Assembly: GCA_000967895.1 (NCBI GenBank)
Contig: FO203512.1
Span: forward strand, 2,627,350-2,691,349
Source of the DNA: Oleispira antarctica RB-8
GTDB taxonomy: Bacteria > Pseudomonadota > Gammaproteobacteria > Pseudomonadales > Oceanobacteraceae
Reading direction: 5' to 3'
DNA: 64,000 nt
In this document: in pieces, positions 9,446 through 19,970 of the stretch
Position numbering within the stretch: the stretch's first letter is position 1
Layout: every line of letters begins with the position of its first letter
Position numbers and translations under genes: made by a program
The notes under the pieces: generated by a model
Told to the model about the DNA's origin: nothing
Databases searched by the model: none
Seen by the model: the letters and a program-made list of their open reading frames with translations, nothing else

Positions 9446-10351
9446 ATGTTTATAAATCAGGGACAGAAATTAGAAATAAAAGGGAAGTTTTTCTCTCTAT
9501 CTTTAACTGCTAATAAAAACCAGCAATTCAGTCAAGAGTCCTTATCGCAATACCAGTCATTTGTAGACAAAGTAGATGCATTCTTCGAACATATGAAGAA
9601 AGAACATATCATTGATCTTCTTCATAAGAACAAACCACATAAAAAAATAATTCGTTTATTTGATAAAGTCAGCTCAGCGCCCTTAGAGCATATTTCTTTT
9701 GAAGCAAATGGAATTCTGGCACAAATGGAGGGCATCAAGCTTGGATTCAAAACGTTAAAGGACTTTAATGCAGGTGCATATAGAGATATTAGAAGAAATT
9801 TAATTAAAAACTCTAATTCAAACTCATATTATGGCTTTATTTTTGAACTAACAGTCGCTTCTCTTCTTGCAAGTAACGGTATTCAGTTTGACGTTTGCTC
9901 GACAAGGGATGGCAGCCCTGATTTTGTATTGCCAATTAATGGAAATACATATCACATAGAATGCCGCTCTGTATTTTCTAATGCACCTGAAGGGTCAGAA
10001 GAAAAATACAGACTTAAAGTGAATCAAGGGATTAATAGTAAAGAGAAGAAGAAATATGCAGCTCTTAATTGTGCCCTGCTTATCGACACCACTCCAATAG
10101 AGCGCCTGAGAAATACTGGAGTAATACTAACTAACAAAGAAGTCATCCCCAAAGAAAGCAAATTTGGATGCATTGGACTATTCACAAACTATACCCGAAC
10201 CGCACATGGCACTGTCATTTTAACCCACGGTTGGAGCAGAAATTATTTCAATGGGATTAACCCAGACTTTAAGAATATCCTAGACTCATTCATCCCATTC
10301 AATCCTGATGACGAAGAAGTTCATATGGTTGACGCATTCACTGACATATAA
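9446..10351 (+). CDS. orphan protein with PD-(D/E)XK nuclease-like motif
   Basis: A 301-residue soluble protein of no recognised family. The ATG at 9446 is preferred over an in-frame TTG at 9440 because AAGGAA at 9431-9436 is spaced 9 nt from it. Around residues 130-175 the pattern GFIFELTVASLLASN, then SPDF, then HIECRS fits a restriction-endonuclease-like core: helix with Glu, a PD motif, and E-x-(K/R) with Cys between and Arg in place of Lys. The N-terminal 120 residues are lysine-rich and helical. Codon use is markedly more AT-rich than in its neighbours and it stands alone, which suggests horizontal acquisition. A DNA or RNA nuclease, perhaps in defence, is an inference only. Confidence 0.6.
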   Translation: MFINQGQKLEIKGKFFSLSLTANKNQQFSQESLSQYQSFVDKVDAFFEHMKKEHIIDLLHKNKPHKKIIRLFDKVSSAPLEHISFEANGILAQMEGIKLGFKTLKDFNAGAYRDIRRNLIKNSNSNSYYGFIFELTVASLLASNGIQFDVCSTRDGSPDFVLPINGNTYHIECRSVFSNAPEGSEEKYRLKVNQGINSKEKKKYAALNCALLIDTTPIERLRNTGVILTNKEVIPKESKFGCIGLFTNYTRTAHGTVILTHGWSRNYFNGINPDFKNILDSFIPFNPDDEEVHMVDAFTDI

Positions 10352-10386
10352 AAGCCCGCATTTCATTACTGAAAAGCGGGCTTCGT
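10351..10386. terminator. intrinsic terminator between convergent genes
   Basis: The arms AAGCCCGC (10352-10359) and GCGGGCTT (10376-10383) enclose a 16-nt loop. It follows the nuclease-like gene directly and lies about 45 bp beyond the purL stop, so it may serve both. Confidence 0.75.
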
Positions 10387-10428
10387 TGTAGATATTAAAT
10401 AACTAGATCAATTTAATATTATAGAGCC

Positions 10429-13400
10429 TTACTTACACCAAGCACGCGCATTGCGGAACATACGCATCCAAGCGCCATCTTCTTCAGTCCACTCACTCGG
10501 AACCCAAGAGTTCTGAACGGCGCGGAATACACGCTCTGGGTGAGGCATCATAATAGTCACTCGACCACCCGCCGCCGTTAAGCCGGTAATGCCGTCAACT
10601 GAACCGTTTGGATTAGCAGGATACGCTTCGGTCACTTGACCGTAGTTATCGACATAACGCAATGCAACTTGTGCGTTGGCATTAACCGCTGCTTTATCCG
10701 CTGCATCAGCAAATTCAGCATGACCTTCACCGTGAGCAATGGCGATTGGCATACGCGAACCTTCCATACCTTGTAACAAGATAGAGTCAGACTTTTGCAC
10801 TTCAACCAAAGCAACACGGGCTTCGAACTGCTCAGACTTGTTACGCACAAAATGTGGCCAGTGCTCAGCACCAGGAATCAACTCGTGTAAGTTAGAAAGC
10901 ATCTGACAACCGTTACACACACCGAGTGCGAAAGTATCTTCACGCTTAAAGAAGCCTTCAAATTCTGCTCGAGCAGTGGCATTAAATAAGATCGACTTAG
11001 CCCAACCTTCTCCAGCGCCTAAAACGTCACCGTAAGAGAAACCACCACAAGCGATTAAGCCGCGGAAGTCTTGCAGCGATACTGCGCCGGAAAGCATGTC
11101 ACTCATGTGCACATCGACGGTAGCAAAACCGGCACGTTCAAAGGCTGCTGCCATTTCGATCTGGCCGTTTACGCCTTGCTCACGCAAGATAGCCACACGA
11201 GGCTTTTGAGCTTCTCCGCGTTCATAAGCAGCGCTGAAGTTCGCCGTAATATCTTCGTTAATATCGAACGTTAGCTCGGCATTTAAACCAGGATCTTCAG
11301 CATCTAATAAACGATCAAATTCTTGCTTAGCACACTCTGAATTATCACGAATAGCCTGAATCTCATAAGACGTCTGCGCCCAAAAACGCTGGTACGTCAT
11401 ACGGCTATTAGCCAATACTTCTTCTTCGTTGAAGTTAAATTCAACCTGATCGTCTTCGTTCAATACACCGATAATGTGAGACATCTCACCCAAACCAGCA
11501 CCTTGTAGCTGAGCCAATACAAACTCAACATCGCTGCGACGAACTTGCAGTATCGCACCCAATTCTTCGTTGAATAATGCGCTAGCCAATTCGTCTTCGC
11601 TATCCGCCAAAGTATCCAGTTTAATCGTTACACCCGTACGGCCAGCAAACGCCATCTCAGTAACGGTTGCGAATAAACCACCGTCAGAGCGATCGTGATA
11701 CGCCAAGATTATGTCGTCTTGGTTCAAGCCTTGAATCACAGCGAAGAACGCCGCTAAATCTTCAGCGTCATCCAGGTCGGCAGAGGTCTTGCCAAGCTTG
11801 CCGTAGACCTGAGCAATACACGAAGCACCTAAGCGGTTTTGGCCATTACCAAGATCGATTAAGATCAAGTCAGTGGCTTCTTCGATAGTCTTAAGCTCTG
11901 GCGTCAACGTTTTAGACGCATCAGTGATCGGCGCAAACGCGGTTAGTACCACGGATAAAGGCGCAGTTACGGCCTTATCAACACCGTTGTCATTCCAAGC
12001 CGTCTTCATCGACATAGAATCTTTGCCTACTGGAATCGTAATATCCAATTCAGGGCAAAGCTCCATACCAATCGCTTTTACGGTTTGGTAGAGCTTTTCA
12101 TCTTCACCTGGGTGGCCAGCAGCACACATCCAGTTAGCCGACATTTTAATATCGGATAATTTTTCAATCTTAGCCGCGGCGATATTAGTAATCGCTTCGC
12201 CTACTGACATACGGCCAGAAGCCGGGGCGTTGATTAAGGCCATTGGGGTACGTTCACCCATCGCCATCGCTTCACCGACAAGAGAATCGTAAGATGACGT
12301 CGTTACTGCGCAATCGGCAACAGGCACTTGATACGGGCCAACAAACTGATCACGCGCAACGGTACCGGTAATCGAGCGATCGCCAATGGTGATCAAAAAA
12401 CTCTTACTGGCAACGGTTGGCAACTTAAGAATACGCTCTGCGGCGTCGGCTAAATCTAAATCAGCGCCGGTGAATTCTTCTTGCTCACCCTGCTTAGTCA
12501 CAACATCTTTATGAATACGCGGAGTCTTGCCCAATAAAACATCCAAAGGAAGATCGATTGGGGTATTGTCAAAATGGCTATCGGTCACAGTTAAGTGATC
12601 TTCTTCGGTTGCGATACCTACTACCGCATACGGGCAGCGCTCACGAGCACAGATCGCATCAAAGATATCCATGTCACTTTCAGCAACCGCCATCACATAA
12701 CGCTCTTGCGACTCGTTACACCACAACGCCAATGGGCTCATGCCCGGCTCGTCGTTATGAATGTTACGCAGTTCAAACTTACCACCACGGCCGCCATCAC
12801 TAACAAGCTCAGGGAAGGCGTTGGATAAACCACCCGCGCCCACATCGTGGATAAAGGCGATTGGATTGGTATCACCCATCTGCCAGCAGCGATCGATCAC
12901 TTCCTGACAACGGCGTTCCATTTCAGGGTTTTCACGCTGAACAGAGGCAAAATCTAAATCTTCATTCGACTGACCAGAAGCCATTGAAGAGGCCGCGCCA
13001 CCACCCAAACCAATTTGCATGGCTGGGCCACCCAAAGCAATCAAGCGAGCGCCTACAGGGATGTCACCTTTTAATACGTGCTCGTCACGGATGTTGCCAT
13101 AACCGCCAGCAATCATAATAGGCTTATGGTATCCACGGACTTCGCCATTATATTCTTCTTCGAAGGTACGGAAATAACCACATAAGTTAGGACGGCCAAA
13201 TTCGTTGTTAAACGCAGCTCCGCCTAAAGGACCTTCTAGCATGATATCCAAAGCAGAAACAATACGCCCTGGCTTACCATAGTTCGATTCCCAGTCTTGC
13301 TCGAAACCCGGAATTTTCAAATCTGAAACCGTAAAACCGGTTAAGCCCGCTTTCGGCTTAGAACCACGACCCGTTGCGCCTTCATCACGAATTTCACCAC

Positions 13401-14361
13401 CACTGCCCGTCGCCGCACCCGCATGAGGAGCAATCGCCGTTGGGTGATTGTGCGTTTCTACCTTCATTAATATGTGCATTGGCTCTTCATTATACGAATA
13501 AGCGCGTGTTTCACTATTAGGGAAGAAACGACCTGCGGTAGCACCGGCGATAACAGAGGCGTTATCCGAATAAGCCGACAAAACACCCACACTGTGATTT
13601 TTGTAGGTATTTTTAATCATTTGGAATAATGATTCTTCTTGCACTTCACCATCTATCACCCAACTTGCGTTGAAGATCTTATGACGGCAGTGCTCTGAAT
13701 TTGCCTGAGCAAACATCATCAATTCGATATCAGTTGGGTTGCGATCCAGCTTTTTATAAGCTTCAAGTAAATAATCGATCTCGTCGCTTGCCAGCGCCAT
13801 ACCCAATTCTTTGTCAGCTTGTTCAAGTGCAGCTCGGCCACCAGCCAAGATATCAATCGAACTCATTGGCTGCGGCTCAGCGTGCAAGAATAATTGCTCG
13901 GCAGCGGCGCTATCGTTTAATACAACTTCAACCATACGGTCGTGAATCAAACCGCGTACGGTTTCAAGTTCAGCAGCCGTTAATGCGCCTTCTTTAGTAC
14001 TGATGTAAAAAGCCGTACCCCGCTCAATACGATCAACTTCTTTAATACCGCAGTTATTAACGATATCGGTCGCCTTAGACGACCAAGGAGAGATAGTGCC
14101 TATACGAGGAACCACAAGGAAGAAATGGCTCGAGGATAATGCGGAACCTTCTGTTGTATCTTGAACATCCGCTTTAGGGCCATATTTTAGGATTTTGCCT
14201 AAAACCTCTAGCTGCGGATCTGTCAGTTCAGACGTCGTATCTGCAAAATGCACAAACTCAGCGTAAACAGAAGCCACGCGAGGAACTGCCGCTTGTAATT
14301 TGGCGAGCATTTTAATTAAACGAAAATCGGAAAACGCAGGGGCGCCACGTAGTTCAAGCAT
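10429..14361 (-). CDS. purL: phosphoribosylformylglycinamidine synthase (large PurL)
   Basis: Cytoplasmic enzyme of purine synthesis that converts FGAR, glutamine and ATP to FGAM. The 1310-residue protein is the large gammaproteobacterial type, with the glutaminase fused at the C-terminus. An N-terminal PurS-like domain is followed by two ATP-grasp-like (AIRS) halves ([20 protein letters not shown] and [11 protein letters not shown]), then a class I glutamine amidotransferase domain with nucleophile GVCNGCQML and the His/Glu region PHPERVFR. The frame is open 43 codons further up, but the ATG at 14361 gives the family N-terminus ([13 protein letters not shown]) and has GGAG 8 nt upstream. Single gene; no PurR-type site seen in front of it. 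Confidence 0.97.
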   Translation of the reverse strand: MLELRGAPAFSDFRLIKMLAKLQAAVPRVASVYAEFVHFADTTSELTDPQLEVLGKILKYGPKADVQDTTEGSALSSSHFFLVVPRIGTISPWSSKATDIVNNCGIKEVDRIERGTAFYISTKEGALTAAELETVRGLIHDRMVEVVLNDSAAAEQLFLHAEPQPMSSIDILAGGRAALEQADKELGMALASDEIDYLLEAYKKLDRNPTDIELMMFAQANSEHCRHKIFNASWVIDGEVQEESLFQMIKNTYKNHSVGVLSAYSDNASVIAGATAGRFFPNSETRAYSYNEEPMHILMKVETHNHPTAIAPHAGAATGSGGEIRDEGATGRGSKPKAGLTGFTVSDLKIPGFEQDWESNYGKPGRIVSALDIMLEGPLGGAAFNNEFGRPNLCGYFRTFEEEYNGEVRGYHKPIMIAGGYGNIRDEHVLKGDIPVGARLIALGGPAMQIGLGGGAASSMASGQSNEDLDFASVQRENPEMERRCQEVIDRCWQMGDTNPIAFIHDVGAGGLSNAFPELVSDGGRGGKFELRNIHNDEPGMSPLALWCNESQERYVMAVAESDMDIFDAICARERCPYAVVGIATEEDHLTVTDSHFDNTPIDLPLDVLLGKTPRIHKDVVTKQGEQEEFTGADLDLADAAERILKLPTVASKSFLITIGDRSITGTVARDQFVGPYQVPVADCAVTTSSYDSLVGEAMAMGERTPMALINAPASGRMSVGEAITNIAAAKIEKLSDIKMSANWMCAAGHPGEDEKLYQTVKAIGMELCPELDITIPVGKDSMSMKTAWNDNGVDKAVTAPLSVVLTAFAPITDASKTLTPELKTIEEATDLILIDLGNGQNRLGASCIAQVYGKLGKTSADLDDAEDLAAFFAVIQGLNQDDIILAYHDRSDGGLFATVTEMAFAGRTGVTIKLDTLADSEDELASALFNEELGAILQVRRSDVEFVLAQLQGAGLGEMSHIIGVLNEDDQVEFNFNEEEVLANSRMTYQRFWAQTSYEIQAIRDNSECAKQEFDRLLDAEDPGLNAELTFDINEDITANFSAAYERGEAQKPRVAILREQGVNGQIEMAAAFERAGFATVDVHMSDMLSGAVSLQDFRGLIACGGFSYGDVLGAGEGWAKSILFNATARAEFEGFFKREDTFALGVCNGCQMLSNLHELIPGAEHWPHFVRNKSEQFEARVALVEVQKSDSILLQGMEGSRMPIAIAHGEGHAEFADAADKAAVNANAQVALRYVDNYGQVTEAYPANPNGSVDGITGLTAAGGRVTIMMPHPERVFRAVQNSWVPSEWTEEDGAWMRMFRNARAWCK

Positions 14362-14672
14362 GGGTCGAGCTCCAAGAAGTTGGAAATAAAACACGGTGAA
14401 AATTGGCCGCAATAATACGCGTCTATAAGGGAATAATCCACCGAGAGGACGGCTTAAACTGTAATGATTTAGATACAAGCAATGCAACAACCTCGTATTT
14501 CAGGCTTCCCTATAAAAAATAACCTTTTAGTCAGGTTTATAAATTAACAAGATATCTTTATAAATCCTTCTACGTCCTATATTTTTATCGCTATACATAC
14601 TGATAAATACAGCCAACTCTAATCCGAATACAATAGCCAACCATTAAGACAGCTTTTATAAGCAATGCCTAT

Positions 14673-14702
14673 TATTACAAACACTGATATTACAAACACT
14701 GA
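14673..14702. repeat. 15-bp perfect tandem duplication
   Basis: TATTACAAACACTGA occurs twice head to tail (14673-14687 and 14688-14702). Probably a replication slippage product in non-coding DNA. Confidence 0.8.
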
Positions 14703-15036
14703 ACACACGCCTTTCGATTATAACTTTTTCACCTACCTAAACTAAGCATTAAGAATGAAGTATTCCTTCCCTTGTCAAAATCAAGTGTATCGATAAAACT
14801 TAACCGTATACCAATTACTTTAACGAAAGACTTAACCTTACTTTGTTACCTGTATTAGTAAGCGATGCAGACTGAAACAATGTGTTGCACTATTTTACGA
14901 TTTAAATTAATTCAGTATTTTCAATCACTTAGAGAGGTTTTTAAGACCTAAGCAAGCAGAGAATGTGACTTAGTTCTCATGGTGGGTATTTTTTAATCAT
15001 ACAAACCGTTAAAATGGCCTGATATGCAAATAAAAC

Positions 15037-15051
15037 GCACCAAGATGGTGC
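15037..15051 (+). promoter_or_regulatory. small hairpin in the mltF leader
   Basis: GCACCA-AGA-TGGTGC forms a 6-bp perfect stem 24 bp before the mltF start and just ahead of its AAGGGGG ribosome binding site. It might affect translation, or be chance. Confidence 0.3.
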
Positions 15052-15074
15052 AAAACGTAAGTTAAAGGGGGTAT

Positions 15075-16511
15075 ATGAACACTAGAATCGCTCGCATCAC
15101 CACTCGATTACTCATATCCTTATTATGCCTACTCACGATTACTGGCAGTGTACGCCCGAACACCGTTGAAAAAATTCGTAGCCAAGGCGAGATTGTGGTC
15201 ATTACTCGCAATAGCCCGACGACCTACTTTGAAGACAATATTGGTGCCACGGGTTATGAATTTGAATTAGCAAAAGCTTTTGCAGACTACCTCGGCGTTA
15301 ACCTTGTTATTAAGCAAGCCGACAGCTTATCTGAGATTTACAATGCCATTGATCGTAATGACGCAGCGTTTGCAGCCGCAGGCTTAACCGCAACTCAGCA
15401 GCAAGATAAATGGGTACGTTTCTCTACACCTTATATGCAGGTGAGCCAACAAGTTATCTATCGCCGTGGCGGTATGAAACCTAAAGAAATTTTTGATCTT
15501 GCGAAAGGACAGCTCGTTGTTACTTCCGATAGTAGTCACGCACACCAGTTAAGAAAGATACAAGGGCAACAGATTCCAGAATTAACGTGGAGTGAAAGCC
15601 CTGACTTTGAAACCGTTGAGTTATTACAAATGGTTGCGACGGGTGAAGTCGACTTTACCGTTATTGATTCAAATGAATTTGAAATGCTACAAGCTTATTA
15701 CCCCAACCTAGCCATCGCTTTCGACCTCACAGGTGCACAACCTTTAGCTTGGGCTTTTCCTCAATCAAGAGATGACAGCTTATTTAAAGTAGCGCAAAGT
15801 TTTTTCCGTAACGCGCAAACCAATGGTTTATTGTTAGAAGTACGTGAACGTTTTTATGGTCATTTAGACCAACTTAATTACGTAGGTGCTAAACGTTTCC
15901 AGAGACAGTCTGATAAGAAACTGAGCAAATACGACGGTTTATTTCAGCAAGCAGCTAAACGCCATAATTTAGACTGGCGCTTATTAGCAGCAATGAGCTA
16001 TCAAGAATCACATTGGAACCCAAGGGCTAAAAGCTTCACAGGTGTTCGCGGCATGATGATGCTAACACGCCGTACAGCCAAAGAGCTTGGTGTTCGTAAT
16101 CGTCTAGACCCTAAGCAAAGTATTGATGGCGGCGCTGACTACCTGGTTAAATTACGCAAACGCCTGCCTAAATCAATTAATGAACCTGACCGCACTTGGA
16201 TGGCTCTAGCCGCCTACAATGTAGGGTATGGTCACCTTACCGATGCCCGCAAATTGGCAAAGAAAGATGGTGGGGATAATACTCGATGGATGGATGTTAA
16301 AAATTATTTACCTTTATTAAGTCAAAAACGTTATTACAAACAAACCCGGCATGGCTATGCTCGTGGTAGCGAACCGGTTTCTTACGTGCAGAATATCCGT
16401 CGTTACTTTGATGTTTTAGTTTGGAATGATAATCCTGATCTGGACATAGCTCTTGAAAGTGAAAACTTACAACTATCAGCCAGTATTCGAGTTATTCCGC
16501 CACTGCTGTAG
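15075..16511 (+). CDS. mltF: membrane-bound lytic murein transglycosylase F
   Basis: Periplasmic peptidoglycan lyase that cleaves the MurNAc-GlcNAc bond to form 1,6-anhydromuropeptides. The 478-residue protein has an N-terminal signal or anchor (residues 8-28), a solute-binding-protein-like regulatory domain at about 33-265, and a lysozyme-like SLT domain from about 290. The catalytic Glu lies in SYQESHWNP, followed by the family's GVRGMMMLT and AAYNVGYGH motifs. This two-domain layout is specific to MltF. A strong AAGGGGG site precedes the ATG. Monocistronic, closed by the terminator at 16535-16564. Confidence 0.95.
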   Translation: MNTRIARITTRLLISLLCLLTITGSVRPNTVEKIRSQGEIVVITRNSPTTYFEDNIGATGYEFELAKAFADYLGVNLVIKQADSLSEIYNAIDRNDAAFAAAGLTATQQQDKWVRFSTPYMQVSQQVIYRRGGMKPKEIFDLAKGQLVVTSDSSHAHQLRKIQGQQIPELTWSESPDFETVELLQMVATGEVDFTVIDSNEFEMLQAYYPNLAIAFDLTGAQPLAWAFPQSRDDSLFKVAQSFFRNAQTNGLLLEVRERFYGHLDQLNYVGAKRFQRQSDKKLSKYDGLFQQAAKRHNLDWRLLAAMSYQESHWNPRAKSFTGVRGMMMLTRRTAKELGVRNRLDPKQSIDGGADYLVKLRKRLPKSINEPDRTWMALAAYNVGYGHLTDARKLAKKDGGDNTRWMDVKNYLPLLSQKRYYKQTRHGYARGSEPVSYVQNIRRYFDVLVWNDNPDLDIALESENLQLSASIRVIPPLL

Positions 16512-16534
16512 CAATAGAATCATTATTCAGCGCA

Positions 16535-16564
16535 CAAAAAACGGGCATCAAGGCCCGTTTTTTG
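16535..16564. terminator. bidirectional intrinsic terminator
   Basis: ACGGGC-ATCAAG-GCCCGT with A-run before and T-run after. It sits between the convergent mltF and hydrolase genes, 23 bp and 8 bp from their stops, and should end both transcripts. Confidence 0.9.
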
Positions 16565-16572
16565 TTCCTAAT

Positions 16573-17541
16573 TTACAATGATTCTTCCAATGCAACCTTA
16601 CGCTCTAAACTCTTAAGAAAACCCAAAACCAAAGCCGCACTCTCTTCAGGGCGTTCAATCATAGGTCCATGGCCCACACCCTCCATGATAAAGCTACTCG
16701 CGTTAGGCAAATATTCCTCAAAAACCTGAACACTAGATACGTCCAAAGCACGATCTTCTTTACCCCACAAAATAAAAGTGGGCTGCTGAATCTCACTCAA
16801 TACTTTCAAATTTTCTTTGCTTACTTTTACCCGTTCAGCATAATCATTGATATCCGCGAAAATCTTATCGTTAATGCCTTGGCGCGCCATCGATTTTCTA
16901 GCTAATACACCCGAAGCAGGCCAAGGCAAAAACGGTTGATCTTCCATCGCGAATTCTTGCAAACGATCAAAGTCTGACTCGGTTCTAATAATTAAAGGGT
17001 TAGGTTCATTATTTTCAATAATCTGCTGCAACTTCGATTGCTGAGGAGGATGAACACCTGCGGCATCTATCAAGACAATAGAACTCACTTTGTCGCTATA
17101 ATCATGAGCATAATACGCTGCAATACCACCGCCCATGGAATTGCCAATAAGATGGAATTTGGTCAATTGCAACTGCTCAATAAAATCATTGAGCCAACGC
17201 GCTTGATTATGAAAATCGTACACAAGTTCCGGATTATAAGAAGTTTCACCATGGCCAGGAAGGTCAGGAATAATGACACGATGATTTGGGAAGTTTCGAG
17301 CAAAACGAATCCAGTTATCTTTATCAACTGCAAATCCATGTAGCATAATGACGACTTCCGCAGAAGGATCAACATCGCCACGAGTCGATAAATAAACCCA
17401 TTCATGATCAGCAGTAGAAACGCTATGCTCCGATAAGTTAGACATTGAACGCTCTACATCAACCCCTAATTCAAATAAAGTATCTTGCCAATCAGCACAA
17501 GCAGTTAACGATAATGTTAATAAAAGAATGATTAATTTCAC
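16573..17541 (-). CDS. alpha/beta-hydrolase lipoprotein (esterase/lipase-like)
   Basis: A 322-residue alpha/beta-hydrolase. The N-terminus is a short signal ending in a lipobox (LTAC), so the enzyme is probably membrane-tethered in the envelope. The fold is marked by the oxyanion region HGFAVDKDNW, the nucleophile elbow GNSMGGG (Ser), an acid in KEDRALD and the catalytic His in GVGHGPM. Residues 70-150 resemble the lipase/esterase group related to Moraxella Lip3 and to many carboxylic ester hydrolases, but the substrate cannot be told from sequence. It is a single gene with its own spacer of about 200 bp on the upstream side. Confidence 0.85.
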   Translation of the reverse strand: MKLIILLLTLSLTACADWQDTLFELGVDVERSMSNLSEHSVSTADHEWVYLSTRGDVDPSAEVVIMLHGFAVDKDNWIRFARNFPNHRVIIPDLPGHGETSYNPELVYDFHNQARWLNDFIEQLQLTKFHLIGNSMGGGIAAYYAHDYSDKVSSIVLIDAAGVHPPQQSKLQQIIENNEPNPLIIRTESDFDRLQEFAMEDQPFLPWPASGVLARKSMARQGINDKIFADINDYAERVKVSKENLKVLSEIQQPTFILWGKEDRALDVSSVQVFEEYLPNASSFIMEGVGHGPMIERPEESAALVLGFLKSLERKVALEESL

Positions 17542-17742
17542 AGAAATTTCCTAGGTGTGATGTCTTAATAGTTATTTTTATAGTTATTTTTATTATGTCT
17601 TTCTTTATAGCTATTATGGATCATTGCATGTCACTCCTGTTGAAGTCACCACAATAATCCCACCATGAAAGCATAAAAGAACAAGGGAAACCAACAATCA
17701 AAATAGCTTTCTTATATCGGCCATCCTTATTATTACTATTAC

Positions 17743-18249
17743 TTATTGCTGCTCTTTGTTATTGGCCTGTTTAAGCTTCTTCTTACCTTCACGACGCATA
17801 GTAAAAAAATCTGACATCAAGGTTGAAGCCTCTTTTGCTAGCACCCCCCCCAGAAGATCAATTTTGTGATTGTAAAAAGGACGATCCAACAAACACATCG
17901 CCGACTCAATAACCCCAGACTTAGGCTCTGTTGTACCATAAACCAAACGTTCGATACGCGAATGTACCAACAACCCCGTACACATAGTGCAAGGTTCTAC
18001 CGTCACATACAGAGTTGCTCCTGAAAGACGATAGTTGCCAATATTCTTAGCGGCATCCCTTAATGCAACGACTTCAGCATGAGCGCTCGGATCTAAGCTG
18101 GTAATCGGCTTATTATAACCGCGACCAATTACTTGCCCAGCGAATACCACCACGGCCCCAACCGGAACTTCTCCGCAATCAAAAGCCAGCTGTCCTTGCT
18201 CAAGGGCAAGGCGCATGTAATTTTGGTCAATCTGTTCTTGTTCAGTCAT
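17743..18249 (-). CDS. tadA: tRNA-specific adenosine deaminase
   Basis: Converts adenosine to inosine at the wobble base of tRNA-Arg(ACG), an essential reaction. The 168-residue zinc deaminase shows the HAE motif (Zn His and catalytic Glu) near residue 57 and PCTMC (two Zn Cys) near residue 87, with the TadA-type GLLVHSRIERLVYG following. The ATG at 18249 is preferred to the TTG one codon further up. The C-terminus is lysine-rich (GKKKLKQ), as is common. It is divergent from the thioesterase gene that starts 48 bp away, and the two share a promoter region. Confidence 0.94.
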   Translation of the reverse strand: MTEQEQIDQNYMRLALEQGQLAFDCGEVPVGAVVVFAGQVIGRGYNKPITSLDPSAHAEVVALRDAAKNIGNYRLSGATLYVTVEPCTMCTGLLVHSRIERLVYGTTEPKSGVIESAMCLLDRPFYNHKIDLLGGVLAKEASTLMSDFFTMRREGKKKLKQANNKEQQ

Positions 18250-18296
18250 CAATGCAGTATCATGTTTTCAAATAGACATGATAATAGAGAATCGCT

Positions 18297-18695
18297 ATGT
18301 GGACCAATACCCTAGACCCAAGATTTGCCGAAACAGATGCTTTAGGCCATATAAACAATACCGTATTACCTATTTGGTTCGAAGATAGCCGCACACCCAT
18401 CTTTGAACTGTTTTGTCCAGGCATGGATATCAACGACTGGCATCTCATTATTGCAAAGATCGAAGTCGAGTTTTTAGCCGAAATCTATTACGGAAAGTCG
18501 GTAGAGATTCGCACATTCATGATAAAAATCGGAAATTCATCCATGGTCGTCGGCCATGAAGCCTGGCAAGAAGACAAAATTGTGGCAAAAGGCAGCGCGG
18601 TTATGGTTCACTTTGATCACCAAACTAAGTCCTCTAAACCTATATCTGACGATACTCGGGCTATTTTGCAACAACATCTGAAAACCGACACATGA
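18297..18695 (+). CDS. acyl-CoA thioesterase, 4-hydroxybenzoyl-CoA thioesterase family
   Basis: A 132-residue single hotdog-fold protein. The start of the fold carries the family signature RFAETDALGHINN, with the Asp that is catalytic in 4-hydroxybenzoyl-CoA thioesterases and YbgC/FcbC relatives. Such enzymes hydrolyse acyl-CoA thioesters in the cytoplasm; the acyl chain cannot be predicted. It is divergent from tadA and is followed about 90 bp later by a small membrane protein gene on the same strand. Confidence 0.88.
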   Translation: MWTNTLDPRFAETDALGHINNTVLPIWFEDSRTPIFELFCPGMDINDWHLIIAKIEVEFLAEIYYGKSVEIRTFMIKIGNSSMVVGHEAWQEDKIVAKGSAVMVHFDHQTKSSKPISDDTRAILQQHLKTDT

Positions 18696-18782
18696 TTTTC
18701 ATTACAGCGCATTTAGATTGTTTATTTAAATGTGCTTTCAAAAATTGCCTTAAACTATCGCTTTAAAAGACTAGAGAGCCCT

Positions 18783-19061
18783 ATGAAAGAAATATTACGC
18801 AAAGCCTTCTCCCCTATTTTAGAAAACTTTGAATCGGGTACAGAAGAATATTCCTATAAGAAATCTAATCGAGTTATCTTAATCGTAATGGGGGTCATCT
18901 TTGCCATCTTATCAACCGCCGTTGCCGTAATGGCAGCAGAAGCAGACTCAGCAGGCTACTATATTCCAGTTGTTATATTCGGTCTTGTTAGCTTCGTAAT
19001 TCTAATCGTAGGCTTTTTAGGTAATGAACGTGCAGTATCGAGCATCTGGGGAAATAAGTAG
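18783..19061 (+). CDS. small two-helix membrane protein, unknown
   Basis: About 92 residues if translation begins at the ATG at 18783, which has GAGAG just upstream; the frame is open 17 codons further up but without support. A charged N-terminal third (KEILRKAFSPILENF) precedes two hydrophobic segments at about residues 33-53 and 60-80 joined by a short acidic loop. No family recognised. It may share a transcript with the thioesterase gene. Confidence 0.65.
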   Translation: MKEILRKAFSPILENFESGTEEYSYKKSNRVILIVMGVIFAILSTAVAVMAAEADSAGYYIPVVIFGLVSFVILIVGFLGNERAVSSIWGNK

Positions 19062-19122
19062 TCATTTGGCAAACTCAAACGAAGCTACTAATATTGGTAT
19101 GTATCTTTTCTAAGGATCTACC

Positions 19123-19866
19123 ATGATTCAAGCCAATACACCGACCAGTGCCTTACTGGCGGTGCTAGTTTGCATGAGCCACCTGACGTACGCCGACAAC
19201 TTAATTATTGGTGTTGAAAGCATTGACTACTTTCCAATTTTCCAGGAATCTAACGGCCAGTACTCAGGTGCGGCAAATGACATTTTAAATAAATTCGCCA
19301 AATTAAATGGCCATACCCTAACCTATAAAAGTTACCCGGTAGCACGTCTTAATAAATACTATCTTAATGGAACTGTAGAGTTTCGCTTTCCCGATGACCA
19401 ATACTGGGTCCAAGAGAAAAAAAAGGGATATGATATAAAATATAGCGCTCCTGTCATTAACTACATTGACGGCGTGATGGTTTCGCCAACCAATAAAGGC
19501 AAAGGCATTGATCAGCTTAAAACATTAGGCATTGTAAGAGGATTTACCGCTTGGGATTATTTCGACGCTATCAAAATTGGCAATGTAAAAATAATAGAAG
19601 CTAATAGCTTAGATAGCTTGGTTAAGCTAACAAGTAATAATCGCAATGATGGTGCGTATTCTAATATTGATGTCGCCACCTACTACTTAAAGAATACATT
19701 AAAGGCTCCCGGTTCCTTAGTATTTGACCCTGACCTGCCCCATACCGAAAGTAGTTATTCATTATCGAGCTTTAAACACCCGCAAGTAATAGAACAATTT
19801 AATCAATTTTTAATCGAACAAGCAGGATGGATTAAAACAATTAAAGAGAAGTATCACGTTAAATAA
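19123..19866 (+). CDS. periplasmic solute-binding protein, family 3-like
   Basis: A 247-residue exported protein with a signal peptide ending near TYA-DN. The body resembles the bacterial extracellular solute-binding family 3 (IGVESIDYFPIF at the start of lobe 1; DILNKFAKLNGHTL; GIVRGFTAWDYF at the lobe 2 crossover). No ABC permease or ATPase lies beside it, so it is an orphan. Proteins of this kind in marine gammaproteobacteria often act as stand-alone ligand binders for sensors rather than transport, but no ligand can be named. AAGGATC sits 7-8 nt before the ATG. Confidence 0.8.
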   Translation: MIQANTPTSALLAVLVCMSHLTYADNLIIGVESIDYFPIFQESNGQYSGAANDILNKFAKLNGHTLTYKSYPVARLNKYYLNGTVEFRFPDDQYWVQEKKKGYDIKYSAPVINYIDGVMVSPTNKGKGIDQLKTLGIVRGFTAWDYFDAIKIGNVKIIEANSLDSLVKLTSNNRNDGAYSNIDVATYYLKNTLKAPGSLVFDPDLPHTESSYSLSSFKHPQVIEQFNQFLIEQAGWIKTIKEKYHVK

Positions 19867-19970
19867 TTTGCTCTGAATAAAACTGAGCTAAACAATCTCA
19901 ATTTAAAAGATATAAGACGTACAATCTTGCACGACTTATAAAACCCTAGACCTTCTCTAAACAGGCAACA

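Larger units (their letters stand above)
14362..15074. other. long AT-rich spacer between purL and mltF
   Basis: Roughly 700 bp with no credible gene. It must contain the divergent promoters of purL and mltF. It holds a perfect 15-bp tandem duplication at 14673-14702 and a small hairpin at 15037-15051; the rest shows nothing I can support. Confidence 0.5.

Noticed and set aside
14362-15074. PurR operator in front of purL
   Set aside because: No match to the ACGCAAACGTTTGCGT type palindrome was found.
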